A stretch of 64,000 nucleotides of DNA from Ochrobactrum sp. Marseille-Q0166 (GTDB lineage Bacteria > Pseudomonadota > Alphaproteobacteria > Rhizobiales > Rhizobiaceae): positions 124,001 to 188,000 of the forward strand of contig NZ_JACJUO010000002.1 of NCBI RefSeq assembly GCF_014397025.1, read 5' to 3'. A program made the position numbers and the translations under genes. This document shows, piece after piece, positions 8,990 to 18,064 of the stretch. Within the stretch, counting starts at the first letter, position 1. Each line of letters starts with the position of its first letter. Under the pieces are notes generated by a model that searched no databases, was not told the origin of the DNA, and saw only the letters and a list, made by a program, of their open reading frames with translations.

Positions 8990-9790
8990 ATGACGGACGA
9001 GCGAGAAAATCGCACGGCTTCGTGCATGCCTGTTATTGTCGTCAATGGGAATGGCAACAGCCCTTGGCTGCTTGTCTGCGAACATGCTTCAAACTTCATT
9101 CCTGAACGCTTCAAGGGTCTTGGTTTAAGTACTGAGGCACTGAAAGCGCATATTGCCTGGGATCCAGGAGCGGTTGAGGTTGCACGTCTGCTGAGTGCAA
9201 TTCTGAATGCTCCTCTGATCGAGTCCGGGCTGTCTCGTTTGCTGATTGACTGCAATCGACCGCTCGACGCCACGGACCTGATCCCGGAGATCAGCGAAAC
9301 AACGATCATACCCGGCAATCACAATTTGAGTGCGATTGAACGCAGCAAAAGGATCGATCATTCACACCGTCCTTTCCACGCTTGCGTCGAGGAAGTGATT
9401 TCAGAACGCGCCAAGCGTGGATTGCCATCGTGGATTGTTACCATCCACTCTTTCACACCGGTCTATCGCAACATTTCACGACCCTGGCATATCGGCATCA
9501 TCCATGATGAAGATGATCGCATCGCAAAACCGCTGATTGCAGCGCTTACGCAAGACAAGAGCCTGAATGTCGGCATCAACGAGCCTTACGCGCCCGCCGA
9601 CCGGGTTTATTACACGCTGGAACGCCATGCGCGTCCACGCAACACGCCTTGTGTGATGATCGAGTTGCGCAACAACGAAATCGCCAGTGCAGAAACGCAG
9701 GCACAATGGGCCGAGCGGCTCGCCACGATATTCGCAGTCATTGAAAACGAGTTTGCCTCTCAAGCACAATTCGCCGGATCGAGAGCCTGA
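8990..9790 (+). CDS. N-formylglutamate amidohydrolase-like protein
   Basis: 266-residue member of the N-formylglutamate amidohydrolase family (HutG type 2 fold, zinc-dependent). Family features include LLVCEHASNFIP near the N-terminus, AWDPGA, SRLLIDCNRP, IVTIHSFTPVY and CVMIELRNNEI. Classical members release glutamate from N-formylglutamate in histidine breakdown, but no hut gene is nearby. The neighbours are a TRAP transporter, a GS-like ligase, an aldehyde dehydrogenase and an iron alcohol dehydrogenase. I therefore infer that it hydrolyses a gamma-glutamyl or other N-acyl glutamate intermediate made by the ligase. It is the first gene of the plus-strand set, 11 bases before dctQ, and is divergent from the RpiR gene. 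ATG 8990 is used; ATG 9026 is an alternative that would leave the conserved core intact. Confidence 0.8.
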   Translation: MTDERENRTASCMPVIVVNGNGNSPWLLVCEHASNFIPERFKGLGLSTEALKAHIAWDPGAVEVARLLSAILNAPLIESGLSRLLIDCNRPLDATDLIPEISETTIIPGNHNLSAIERSKRIDHSHRPFHACVEEVISERAKRGLPSWIVTIHSFTPVYRNISRPWHIGIIHDEDDRIAKPLIAALTQDKSLNVGINEPYAPADRVYYTLERHARPRNTPCVMIELRNNEIASAETQAQWAERLATIFAVIENEFASQAQFAGSRA

Positions 9791-9801
9791 AGGAGCGGGA
9801 A

Positions 9802-10353
9802 ATGCCCAAGCCAATCAGACTGTTCGTCAAATATGTTGATGCACTGAACTACTATGTCGGCCGTTTTGCGATGTATTTGTTCTTCGTGCTCGGCGCATGT
9901 CTTCTTTATTCGACCTTCTCACGTGTCGTTTTGGGCGTTCCGGTGAATTGGGTGCTCGAAATGTCCCAATTCCTGCTTTCGGCCTATTATCTGCTCGGTG
10001 GAGCTTATGCCATGCAACAGGGCGCGCATGTGCGAATGGATCTGTTCTTTGATCGCCTTACCCCGCGCAAGAAGGCTATCACCGACATGATCACTATCCT
10101 CTTCATCATCTTTTACCTTGGTGTAATGGTGATGGGCGGGATTTCATCCACCAATTACGCAATCACCTACAGCCAGAAAAACTATACCGCATGGGCGCCG
10201 TTGCTCTGGCCGATCAAGCTCATCATGACGGTGGGCATCTTCCTCCTCCTTCTGCAATGCATCTCGAACTTCTTCAAGGATTGGGCGTCGTTACGCGGCA
10301 AGACAATTAGCACTGTTGCAGGCCCGGCGATTGAGGAAGGCCATCACATATGA
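9802..10353 (+). CDS. dctQ: TRAP transporter small permease (DctQ family)
   Basis: 183-residue inner-membrane protein with four predicted membrane segments (about residues 20-42, 52-72, 92-115 and 132-155) and the DctQ-type motif GGAYAMQQGAHVRMDLF. It partners the large DctM subunit in a sodium-driven tripartite uptake system. It has a GGAG ribosome-binding site, and its stop overlaps the dctM start (ATGA), indicating translational coupling. Confidence 0.88.
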   Translation: MPKPIRLFVKYVDALNYYVGRFAMYLFFVLGACLLYSTFSRVVLGVPVNWVLEMSQFLLSAYYLLGGAYAMQQGAHVRMDLFFDRLTPRKKAITDMITILFIIFYLGVMVMGGISSTNYAITYSQKNYTAWAPLLWPIKLIMTVGIFLLLLQCISNFFKDWASLRGKTISTVAGPAIEEGHHI

Positions 10354-11675
10354 GCTCCGAATTCATCACCCTTTTCATGTTCGCCACAATGATGTTGCTG
10401 CTGATGACCGGGCAGCGCGTCTTTGGCGTCATCGGATTTGTTGGCACAATCGCTGCACTTCTGTTGTGGGGCAAAGGCTCTTTCGAGATGCCCTACAACG
10501 CCACTTTCGCGGTACTGAACTGGTATCCGCTGATCACGGTGCCGTTCTTTGTGTTCATGGGTTACATGCTTTCGGAGTCCGGCATCGCCAGCAATCTTTA
10601 TCGCATGTTTCATGTGTGGTTCGGCGGCATTCGCGGCGGATTGGCACTTGGAACCGTCGGCCTGATGGTCATCATTTCCTGCATGAACGGTCTGAGCGTG
10701 GCTGGTATGGCCATTGGTGCGACGGTCGCCCTGCCCGAACTTTTGAAGCGTGGCTATAACAAGGTTATGGTGACGGGCGTTATTCAGGCGGGCAGTTCGC
10801 TCGGCATTCTGATCCCGCCTAGTGTGGTTCTCGTGCTTTATGCGATGATCGCGCGTCAACCGGTTCTTCAGCTCTGGCTTGCAGGTATCGGCCCCGGCTT
10901 GCTGATGGCCGCCCTCTTTGCGATTTACATCTATATTCGCTGCCGTTTGCAGCCGGAGCTCGGACCGACCCTGCCGAAAGAAGAACTCCAAAGCATCACA
11001 TGGCATGATCGTTTCGTAGCCCTACGTGCAGGCATCCTGCCGCTTGTGGTGTTCGGCGCCATGATGGGGCTGTTTCTGACCGGCGTAACCAGCCTTGTCG
11101 AAAGCTCCGCCGTGGGCGCCCTGCTTGCAACGCTGGCAGCAATTTTCACTGGCCGCTTCAATCGTCGGGTGCTGGAAACATCGACGCTGAACAGTCTCAC
11201 CGTCACCTGCATGTTTCTCTGGATCATTCTGGCTGCACTCTGCTTCTCATCGGTCTATGACGGGCTGGGGGCAGTAAAGGCTATTGAAAAAATCCTGCTC
11301 GGCACCTTCGATCTTTCGCCGTGGTCGATCCTCATTCTCATGCTCTTGTCGTTTATCGTGCTGGGCATGTTTCTTGATGATACGGCCATGCTGGTGATCG
11401 TCGCCCCACTTTATATTCCTCTGGTCAAAAGCCTCGGCTTTAACCCGATATGGTTCGGTGTTCTCTACACCATTACCTGCCAGATCGCCTATATTACCCC
11501 ACCCTTCGGGTACAATCTCTTCATGATGCGCGCGTTAGCGCCCAAAGAGGTGACATTGATCGATATCTATCGTTCAATCGTGCCATTCTTCTTTCTCATG
11601 GTGCTCACCATCATCATTCTGATGATCTTTCCGGAGATCGCGATGTGGCTGCCGAACTGGTACATGGGACGATAA
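10350..11675 (+). CDS. dctM: TRAP transporter large permease (DctM family)
   Basis: 441-residue polytopic inner-membrane protein of the DctM family, about 12 hydrophobic segments. Family marks include MLLLMTGQRVFGVIGFVG, VPFFVFMGYMLSESGIA, GSSLGILIPPSVVLVLYAMI and DDTAMLVIVAPLYIPLV, the loops that form the sodium and substrate sites. The start overlaps the dctQ stop by 4 bases. It probably imports the substrate of the neighbouring GS/ALDH/ADH enzymes. Confidence 0.92.
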   Translation: MSSEFITLFMFATMMLLLMTGQRVFGVIGFVGTIAALLLWGKGSFEMPYNATFAVLNWYPLITVPFFVFMGYMLSESGIASNLYRMFHVWFGGIRGGLALGTVGLMVIISCMNGLSVAGMAIGATVALPELLKRGYNKVMVTGVIQAGSSLGILIPPSVVLVLYAMIARQPVLQLWLAGIGPGLLMAALFAIYIYIRCRLQPELGPTLPKEELQSITWHDRFVALRAGILPLVVFGAMMGLFLTGVTSLVESSAVGALLATLAAIFTGRFNRRVLETSTLNSLTVTCMFLWIILAALCFSSVYDGLGAVKAIEKILLGTFDLSPWSILILMLLSFIVLGMFLDDTAMLVIVAPLYIPLVKSLGFNPIWFGVLYTITCQIAYITPPFGYNLFMMRALAPKEVTLIDIYRSIVPFFFLMVLTIIILMIFPEIAMWLPNWYMGR

Positions 11676-11755
11676 GAGAGGACCGATGAAAACAATGACG
11701 GAGGAACATGCATAAGAGTGGTCAAAAGAGCCGGAAAGCGGCCAGGCCAGCAAGA

Positions 11756-11799
11756 GCGCATCCCGAAAAGTATGAGGCGGTTTTCGGATAAAGATGCGC
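11756..11799. repeat. Palindromic repeat, copy 1
   Basis: GCGCATCCCGAAAAG and TTTTCGGATAAAGATGCGC form an imperfect inverted repeat in the dctM-dctP gap. The same core recurs at 17991-18035, 21706-21752 and, interrupted, at 43777-43921. This is the REP/RIME-like intergenic element common in Rhizobiales (family recognised by its core; exact name not assigned). Confidence 0.75.
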
Positions 11800-11842
11800 G
11801 ATAAGACAAAGGGAACATCAAACAACAATTGGGAGAATGGGC

Positions 11843-12910
11843 ATGAGCGAGAATAACAAGCTTAATAAACGTGACTTTCTCAAAAGAGCGGGGCTGACAA
11901 CCGTGGGGGCGTTAGGCGCCACCACACTGGCTACACCTTATGTACGGGCACAAAGCCCCATTAAATGGCGACTGCAGACCTATGCCGGTCCAGCACTCGC
12001 AGAACATGTCATCAAGCCGTCGATCGATGCCTTCAACAAGGCTGCAAACGGCGAAATGGTGATCGAACTTTATACTGCCGATCAGCTTGTACCACAGGGC
12101 GAACTTTTCCGTGCTGTGCAGTCAGGTACCATTGATGCAGCGCAGAGCGATGATGACTCCATGGCGTCGCCTGTCGATGTCGCCGTTTTTGGGGCTTATT
12201 TCCCGTTTGCATCGCGCTATAGCCTTGATGTGCCAGCGCTCTTCAACTGGTATGGCCTCAACGAAATATGGGAAGAAGCTTACAAGGAAATTCCGGGCGT
12301 CACATGGCTGAGCGCTGGTTCATGGGATCCGTGTAACTTTGTGACCACCAAACCGATCCGCAGCGTTGCAGACCTTCAGGGGCTGCGCGTTTTCACCTTC
12401 CCGACAGGCGGACGCTTCCTCACCAAGTTTGGTGTCGTACCTGTGACGTTACCATGGGAAGATATCGAAGTCGCTATCCAGACCGGTGAGCTCGACGGCG
12501 TCGCATGGTGCGGCGCAACCGAGGCCTACACGGTCGGCTGGGCCGACATTAACAAATATTACCTCACCAACAACATCAACGGTGCGTGGGCTGGCTCCTA
12601 TTTCGCGAATACCGAAAAATGGGATGCAGTACCAGACCATCTCAAGACTCTTTTCAGGTTAGCGATGGATTCCTCGCACTATCATCGCCAGCATTGGTAC
12701 TGGTGGGGTGAAGCGCATTACCGCACCACCGGGGGCAAACTCGAACTCACCACTATTCCGGAATCCGAATGGAAGCAGATTGAAGATGCCGCAGTGGAGT
12801 TCTGGGACGACGTCGCCAAGCAGAGCGAACGCAATGCAAAAGTGGTCGCAATTCTGAAGAAATATCAGGAAACCATGCGCAATGCGGGTGCGCCTTATCG
12901 CTACAGCTAA
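11843..12910 (+). CDS. dctP: TRAP transporter substrate-binding protein (DctP family)
   Basis: Periplasmic binding subunit of the TRAP system. The N-terminus (KLNKRDFLKRAG, then a hydrophobic stretch and a cleavage site near VRAQS) is a twin-arginine-type signal with KR in place of RR. The mature part has the DctP pattern: DAFNKAANGEMVIELY, QLVPQGELFRAVQSGTIDAAQ, LQGLRVFTFPTGGRFLTKFGVVPVTLPWEDIEVAIQTGELDG. I choose ATG 11843, because GGGAG (11831-11835) is too close to the ATG at 11837. It is separated from dctM by 167 bases containing a palindromic repeat, so its level may be set separately. The ligand is unknown; a neutral or amine-containing compound is possible, given the enzymes downstream. 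Confidence 0.88.
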   Translation: MSENNKLNKRDFLKRAGLTTVGALGATTLATPYVRAQSPIKWRLQTYAGPALAEHVIKPSIDAFNKAANGEMVIELYTADQLVPQGELFRAVQSGTIDAAQSDDDSMASPVDVAVFGAYFPFASRYSLDVPALFNWYGLNEIWEEAYKEIPGVTWLSAGSWDPCNFVTTKPIRSVADLQGLRVFTFPTGGRFLTKFGVVPVTLPWEDIEVAIQTGELDGVAWCGATEAYTVGWADINKYYLTNNINGAWAGSYFANTEKWDAVPDHLKTLFRLAMDSSHYHRQHWYWWGEAHYRTTGGKLELTTIPESEWKQIEDAAVEFWDDVAKQSERNAKVVAILKKYQETMRNAGAPYRYS

Positions 12911-12977
12911 CAATTCAGGGCGTCGCGCAACAATGTGCGGCGCCTATGGTTTTATCCCGTGAGGAGCGAAGCATTAA

Positions 12978-14348
12978 ATGGCCGAACAGTTGACTTTCGA
13001 CACACTGAAAAAAGCCGTCGCAAATGACGAGATTGATACCGTGCTTGCATGTTTTGTAGATATGCAGGGGCGTCTGATTGGCAAACGCTTCTACGGACCA
13101 TTCTTTGTGGAATCCGCCCATGATGAAACGCATGGCTGCAACTATCTTCTGGCTGACGACATCGATATGGAACCGGTGCCGGGCTATGAGGCCGCAAGCT
13201 GGGACAAGGGCTATGGCGATTTCGTCATAAAACCCGATCTTTCCACCCTGCGCCGCGCGCCGTGGTTGGAAAAGACAGCAATTGTGCTCTGCGATGTGCT
13301 TGATCATCACGACCACGAAGACCTTGCGCATTCACCCCGCGCCATCCTCAAGAAGCAGCTCGCACGTCTGCATGAGCGCGGTTATCGCGCCTATTTCGCT
13401 TCGGAGTTGGAATTCTATCTCTTTGATGAGACATATAAAACAGCACGCGCAAAACGCTGGCAGGATATGGAAACCGCCTCTCCTTATGTGCAGGATTATG
13501 TGATCCATCTGACCACCAAGGAAGAGCAGGTTCTGCGCGCCATGCGCAATCATCTGGGTGCCGCAGGTATTCCCGTTGAAAACTCCAAAGGCGAATGGGG
13601 GCCGGGACAGCAGGAACTCAATGTTCGTTATGCTGAAGCGCTGGAAATGGCCGACCGCCATGTCATCATGAAAAATGCCATGAAGGAAATTGCCGAGGCC
13701 CATGGCAAGTGCATCACTTTCATGGCGAAGTATGATTATTGCAGGGCGGGAAGCTCAAGCCATATCCACAACTCCATCTGGAGTGCCGACGGCAAAGAAC
13801 CGCTATTCTTCGACCCCAAAGCCCCCAATACCATGACGCCGCTTATGCGCTCATGGGTGGCGGGCCAGCTCAAATATGCGGTTGAGTATACCTATTTTCT
13901 GGCACCCTATATCAATTCCTACAAGCGTTTTCAGGCGGGCACATTCGCACCCACAAAGATCATGTGGAGTCAGGACAACCGTACAGCGGGTTTCCGGCTC
14001 TGCGGCGAAGGCACCAAAGGCATCCGCATCGAGTGTCGCATCGGCGGTGCCGATCTCAACCCTTATCTGGCCTTTGCAGCGCTTATTGCTGCAGGGCTTA
14101 AGGGCATAGACGAGAATCTGGAGCTGGAAGATCCATTTGTGGGGGACGCCTACAGCGCGGTCAAACTCAAGGAAATTCCATACACGCTGCGCGAAGCTGC
14201 AGAAGCTCTCAAGAACTCGGCGTTCCTCAAGGAGGCGCTCGGTGAAAGAGTGGTCAATCACTATGTCCACACCGCGCACTGGGAGCAGATTGAATATGAC
14301 CGCCGCGTCACAGACTGGGAACTGCATCGCGGTTTTGAACGCTATTAA
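12978..14348 (+). CDS. Glutamine-synthetase-like gamma-glutamyl ligase
   Basis: 456-residue protein of the glutamine synthetase superfamily, of the GlnA3/PuuA/IpuC-like branch rather than true GlnA. GS landmarks are present: ASELEFYLFD (metal/glutamate site), GEWGPGQQELN, GSSSHIHNSIW in the position of GSGMHxHxS, and the NRTAGFRLCGEGTKGIRIECRIGGADLNPYLAF core. Members of this branch ligate glutamate to amines or amino alcohols using ATP. It is followed 28 bases later by an aldehyde dehydrogenase and then an iron alcohol dehydrogenase, the oxidation steps expected for a gamma-glutamylated amino alcohol; the upstream amidohydrolase could release the product. The substrate is not determinable from sequence. 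The start ATG has GAGG upstream. Confidence 0.83.
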   Translation: MAEQLTFDTLKKAVANDEIDTVLACFVDMQGRLIGKRFYGPFFVESAHDETHGCNYLLADDIDMEPVPGYEAASWDKGYGDFVIKPDLSTLRRAPWLEKTAIVLCDVLDHHDHEDLAHSPRAILKKQLARLHERGYRAYFASELEFYLFDETYKTARAKRWQDMETASPYVQDYVIHLTTKEEQVLRAMRNHLGAAGIPVENSKGEWGPGQQELNVRYAEALEMADRHVIMKNAMKEIAEAHGKCITFMAKYDYCRAGSSSHIHNSIWSADGKEPLFFDPKAPNTMTPLMRSWVAGQLKYAVEYTYFLAPYINSYKRFQAGTFAPTKIMWSQDNRTAGFRLCGEGTKGIRIECRIGGADLNPYLAFAALIAAGLKGIDENLELEDPFVGDAYSAVKLKEIPYTLREAAEALKNSAFLKEALGERVVNHYVHTAHWEQIEYDRRVTDWELHRGFERY

Positions 14349-14376
14349 ATTATATAAAGCATAGAGGAATTGCCCA

Positions 14377-15762
14377 ATGAGCGGCACGGCCAGAATTATC
14401 TCCCCTATCAATGGCTCAATTTATGCAGAACGCGCCTACGCCAGTGACACCGCGATCCATGCAGCAGTCACGGCAGCGCGTCAAGCTCAGCCCGGCTGGG
14501 CAGCGACAAGCATCGCAGAACGTGCGCGCTATTGCCGTTTGGCACTCGACGCACTTGCCGCAATGCAGGACGAGATCATCCCCGAAATCGCATGGCAAAT
14601 GGGGCGGCCAACACGCTATGGCGGCGAGAATGGCGGCGTTCAGGAACGCGGCCAATATATGATCGACATCGCCGAAGAAGCGCTGGCGCTTTATGTTCCA
14701 TCACAGAAAGATGGTTTTCGCCGCTACGTAAAGCATGTTCCGCTCGGCGTTGTCATGGTCATCGCGCCTTGGAACTATCCCTATCTCACCGCCGTCAACA
14801 CGATCATTCCGGCATTGATGGCGGGCAATACGGTTCTTCTAAAACACGCCACACAAACACTGCTGACGGGTGAACGCTTCGCGCAGGCCTTTGAAAAGGC
14901 CGGTATTCCAAAAGGTGTATTCCAGAATATCGTTCTTGATCATAAGTCTACGGAAAAGCTGCTGGCGTCTGGCTCAATCGACCATGTCAACTTTACCGGC
15001 TCCGTCGGCGGTGGGCGAGCAATTGAAAAGGCAGCCTCCGGCACCTTCATGTCACTGGGGCTTGAGCTTGGCGGCAAAGACCCCGCTTATGTGTTGCCCG
15101 ACGTCAATCTCGACCATGCTGTTGCCAATCTGGTCGATGGTGCTTTTTTCAATTCCGGTCAATGCTGCTGTGGCATCGAACGTATCTACGTGCATGAAGC
15201 CGTCTATGACCGCTTCGTCGATGGCTTTATCGACCTCACGAAGCAATATGTGGTCGGCAACCCGCTGGATGCTGCAACCACGCTAGGACCGATGGCGCAG
15301 GCACGGTTTGCCGATCTCATCCGCGAGCAGAAGGCCGAAGCCTTGCGCAAGGGTGCCAAAGCGCACGTTAATATGAAGGTTGAGAGCGACATCGCCGGTT
15401 CTCCTTATATCGCACCAGAAGTGCTCACCGATGTCGACCACCAGATGAGTGTCATGCGTGAAGAAAGCTTTGGTCCCATTGTTGGCATCATGAAAGTTCG
15501 CAATGATGACGAAGCACTCGCACTGATGAATGACAGCATTTACGGCCTCACCGCCTCTCTCTGGACAAGCGACACGGACCATGCAGCCAGCCTCGGCGAC
15601 CGCATCGAAACCGGCACGGTCTTCATGAACCGCTGCGATTATCTCGACCCGGCACTGGTCTGGACGGGGGTGAAAGATACCGGCAAGGGTGCTGCCCTTT
15701 CGCCCATTGGTTACGGCAATCTCACGCGACCGAAATCCTTTCACCTGCGTGAAAAAATCTGA
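14377..15762 (+). CDS. NAD(P)-dependent aldehyde dehydrogenase
   Basis: 461-residue aldehyde dehydrogenase superfamily member. The Rossmann region has APWNYPYLTAVNTIIPALMAGNTVLLK and FTGSVGGG. The catalytic general base lies in LGLELGGKDP, and the nucleophilic cysteine in FFNSGQCCCGIERIYV (about residue 265). The C-terminal MREESFGPIVGI motif is present. It oxidises an aldehyde to a carboxylate. It lies between the GS-like ligase and the iron alcohol dehydrogenase with short gaps, so it probably oxidises the aldehyde that the alcohol dehydrogenase makes. AGAGGAA precedes the start ATG. Confidence 0.9.
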   Translation: MSGTARIISPINGSIYAERAYASDTAIHAAVTAARQAQPGWAATSIAERARYCRLALDALAAMQDEIIPEIAWQMGRPTRYGGENGGVQERGQYMIDIAEEALALYVPSQKDGFRRYVKHVPLGVVMVIAPWNYPYLTAVNTIIPALMAGNTVLLKHATQTLLTGERFAQAFEKAGIPKGVFQNIVLDHKSTEKLLASGSIDHVNFTGSVGGGRAIEKAASGTFMSLGLELGGKDPAYVLPDVNLDHAVANLVDGAFFNSGQCCCGIERIYVHEAVYDRFVDGFIDLTKQYVVGNPLDAATTLGPMAQARFADLIREQKAEALRKGAKAHVNMKVESDIAGSPYIAPEVLTDVDHQMSVMREESFGPIVGIMKVRNDDEALALMNDSIYGLTASLWTSDTDHAASLGDRIETGTVFMNRCDYLDPALVWTGVKDTGKGAALSPIGYGNLTRPKSFHLREKI

Positions 15763-15792
15763 TCTCATTTGAATATCTGGAAAGCAATCGAC

Positions 15793-16965
15793 ATGACCAC
15801 TCTGACTTCCAAATGGAATTTCCCGACCACCGTGCTTTTCGGGCCAGGCCGTATAAAGGAGCTGCCTTCAGTTCTCAAAGCAAACGGTATCGAACGCCCA
15901 TTGTTCGTCACCGATCCCGGACTCGCAAAACTCCCCGTCGTCGCTTCGACACTCGCCATTCTTGACGAAGCCGGCGTAAAATATGCGGTCTTTTCCGATG
16001 TGAAGCCCAATCCGGTCGAAAGTAATCTTAATGCTGGTGTGCAGGTTTTCAAAGATGGCAAGCATGATGGCGTGATTGCATTTGGTGGAGGATCGGCACT
16101 GGATCTGGGCAAGCTGATCGCCTTTCAGGCAGGACAGAGCCGAGATGTGTGGGATTTTGAAGACATTGGCGACTGGTGGACCCGCGCCGACAGCAATGCG
16201 ATTGCGCCAATCATCGCCGTACCGACAACAGCGGGCACTGGTTCAGAAGTTGGCCGTGCGGGCGTGCTGACCAACGAAGCGACACATACCAAAAAGGTAA
16301 TTTTCCACCCAAAAATGCTGCCTGCTACGGTGATTGCCGATCCTGAACTCTCAGTCGGGATGCCCCCCTTCATCACGGTCGGCACTGGTATGGATGCGCT
16401 GGCGCATTGTCTGGAAGCCTATTGCGCACCGGGCTTTCATCCGATGGCTGACGGCATTGCGGTTGAAGGCATCCGTCTTGTATTTGAAAATCTGCCCAAA
16501 GCCTATGCTAATGGCGCAGATATTGAAGCGCGCGCCAATCTGATGGCCGCAGCTTCCATGGGAGCAACTGCATTCCAGAAAGGGCTTGGTGCCATCCATT
16601 CCCTCTCTCACCCTATCGGTGCGCTTTACGACACGCATCACGGCATGACCAATGCTGTTTTCATGCCTTATGTTCTGCATCATAATCGGGCAGCAATTGA
16701 AAAGCGCATCGAACGGCTTGCGAATTATCTGGGTATTGAAGGTGGCTTTGACGGATTTGTCGACGCAATTATGAAACTACGCAGTGATCTTGGTGTGCCG
16801 AATACGCTACCGGATTTCATCAAGGGACTCGACATGGACGAAAACCGTAAGACACTGATTGCTGAAATGGCAATCGTCGATCCGACAGCAGGGGGCAATC
16901 CAACTGAGCTCACGAAGCAGGGGGCACTTGATCTGCTCAATGCCTCCCTCACAGGCAGGGCTTGA
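15793..16965 (+). CDS. Iron-containing alcohol dehydrogenase
   Basis: Group III (iron/zinc-dependent) alcohol dehydrogenase, 390 residues. The N-terminal nucleotide-binding half has GGGSALDLGK and PTTAGTGSEVGRAG. The metal-binding half has the conserved Asp in ADPELSVG and the His ligands in GMDALAHCLEAYC, GAIHSLSHPIGALYDTHHG. I choose ATG 15793 with GGAAAG upstream; the in-frame TTG at 15769 is an unlikely start. It is the last gene of the set and is followed by a strong terminator. Its likely role is oxidation of the alcohol group of the ligated substrate before the aldehyde dehydrogenase step (inference). Confidence 0.88.
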   Translation: MTTLTSKWNFPTTVLFGPGRIKELPSVLKANGIERPLFVTDPGLAKLPVVASTLAILDEAGVKYAVFSDVKPNPVESNLNAGVQVFKDGKHDGVIAFGGGSALDLGKLIAFQAGQSRDVWDFEDIGDWWTRADSNAIAPIIAVPTTAGTGSEVGRAGVLTNEATHTKKVIFHPKMLPATVIADPELSVGMPPFITVGTGMDALAHCLEAYCAPGFHPMADGIAVEGIRLVFENLPKAYANGADIEARANLMAAASMGATAFQKGLGAIHSLSHPIGALYDTHHGMTNAVFMPYVLHHNRAAIEKRIERLANYLGIEGGFDGFVDAIMKLRSDLGVPNTLPDFIKGLDMDENRKTLIAEMAIVDPTAGGNPTELTKQGALDLLNASLTGRA

Positions 16966-16971
16966 AGTCTT

Positions 16972-17009
16972 AAGCCCCGCGTATTTTTCTATATGCGCGG
17001 GGCTTTTCT
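16972..17009. terminator. Rho-independent terminator
   Basis: AAGCCCCGCG (16972-16981) pairs with CGCGGGGCTT (16996-17005) and is followed by TTTTC. It lies between the convergent alcohol dehydrogenase and GntR genes and can serve both. Confidence 0.85.
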
Positions 17010-17045
17010 GAAAACGCATTCTAGCAGCGTTGGAAGATCAAATCG

Positions 17046-17750
17046 CTATTTTGTATAAAGGTCTCTTGAACGCTCCAGATGATGACGCATGGTAGCTTCC
17101 GCACCGTCAGGATCTCGGTTTGCGATACTATCAAGTATCTCTTCATGCTCAACGAGGGTATAGTTTTCCTTTCCGGTCCAGATCAGCATGTGGGTGTGAT
17201 ATTCGCGCAGCCACGCAAGCATGGATTCACTCACCGCGACAAAGATCGGGTTGCCTGAAATCTTCGCGATACGGATATGAAACTCCATATCGGCTGAAAT
17301 GAATGCATCCGCATCACCCAACAATTCCCGCTGCCGCTCGACAATGGCACGAAGATCGGCAATGTCCTGATCGCTCGCTTTAAGGGCAGCTTCTCGTGCA
17401 ATACCACGCTCAAAAAAGATACGTGCACTCTTGAGATGCTCCAGCGTATCAATCGATTGAGCGAGCATAATTTTCGCTGTGGGATCAACCTGCTGAAAGA
17501 TAGACCTTGCAGTGAGCTTTAACACCTTAGCACGTTCGCCATGCGAAATGCTGACCAGCCCCATCTTGGCAAGTGACTGCATCGCCTCGCGGATCGCCGG
17601 ACGGCCAACGCCGAAGCGCTCCATCAATACACGCTCCGACGGCATTTCATCGCCCGGCACCAATTCACCAGACGTAATCATGTTTTCGAGCCGGTCAAAA
17701 ACTTCGTCAGATAACTTACGGCGAACGATGGGTTCTATGGGCTTGTTCAT
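17046..17750 (-). CDS. GntR-family (FadR/NanR-like) transcriptional regulator
   Basis: 234-residue regulator with an N-terminal winged HTH (KLSDEVFDRLENMITSGELVPGDEMPSERVLMERFGVGRPAIREAMQSLAKMGLVSI) and an all-helical FCD effector domain whose metal-site pattern is visible (DMEFHIRIAKISGNPIF ... HEEILDSIANRDPDGAEATMRHHL). The N-terminal part resembles NanR. NanR-type proteins bind GGTATA repeats, and such motifs occur in the divergent oiaX promoter region (17863-17881) and upstream of apnO (20690-20705). It is divergent from oiaX and is therefore the likely regulator of the apiose/apionate genes. The effector is probably a pathway intermediate (inference). Confidence 0.85.
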   Translation of the reverse strand: MNKPIEPIVRRKLSDEVFDRLENMITSGELVPGDEMPSERVLMERFGVGRPAIREAMQSLAKMGLVSISHGERAKVLKLTARSIFQQVDPTAKIMLAQSIDTLEHLKSARIFFERGIAREAALKASDQDIADLRAIVERQRELLGDADAFISADMEFHIRIAKISGNPIFVAVSESMLAWLREYHTHMLIWTGKENYTLVEHEEILDSIANRDPDGAEATMRHHLERSRDLYTK

Positions 17751-17862
17751 TGCATCTCACTGTTCATGAGCTTCGTCCCCCCTTATGCATCTTCAAGCGA
17801 CGCGATGAAAGTTGTTACCCACATTCTCATGAATGGGCCAACAATTTTCCACTTGCAGATAT

Positions 17863-17881
17863 TGGAATACTCATTATACCA
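17863..17881. promoter_or_regulatory. Candidate GntR/NanR-type operator
   Basis: TGGAATA-CTCAT-TATACCA is an inverted repeat with a single mismatch; the right arm contains GGTATA on the minus strand. It lies in the divergent region between the GntR gene and oiaX, and matches the half-site of the perfect palindrome at 20690-20705. Binding by the local GntR protein is inference. Confidence 0.55.
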
Positions 17882-17990
17882 GTTCACAATCAGAGCCAAG
17901 TGCTTCAATCGCATCCTGAGAAGTGAGGAGAACTTTCCGGCGAATGCGCGACATAAAATGTCAGTGTCTTTCTGACATGGGTGGAACACC

Positions 17991-18035
17991 AAAGCGCATC
18001 CCGAAAAGTGTGAAACGGTTTTCGGGATGCGCTTT
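17991..18035. repeat. Palindromic repeat, copy 2 (perfect)
   Basis: The two 17-base arms AAAGCGCATCCCGAAAA and TTTTCGGGATGCGCTTT are exact reverse complements around an 11-base loop. It is the best-preserved copy of the repeat family in the window and lies 29 bases before the oiaX start, so it will be in or near the oiaX leader RNA. Confidence 0.85.
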
Positions 18036-18064
18036 AAAACAAGTAGCGAGCGACAAACGATCCG

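Larger units (their letters stand above)
17751..18064. other. Divergent GntR / oiaX control region
   Basis: 314 bases. It holds the near-palindromic GGTATA-type site (17863-17881), a 7-base inverted repeat ATGTCAG / CTGACAT (17958-17978) and the perfect 17-base-arm palindromic repeat (17991-18035) just before oiaX. I found no coding potential. Confidence 0.6.

Noticed and set aside
8990-9790. HutG of histidine degradation
   Set aside because: No hut genes are near; it is grouped with TRAP, GS-like, aldehyde and alcohol dehydrogenase genes.
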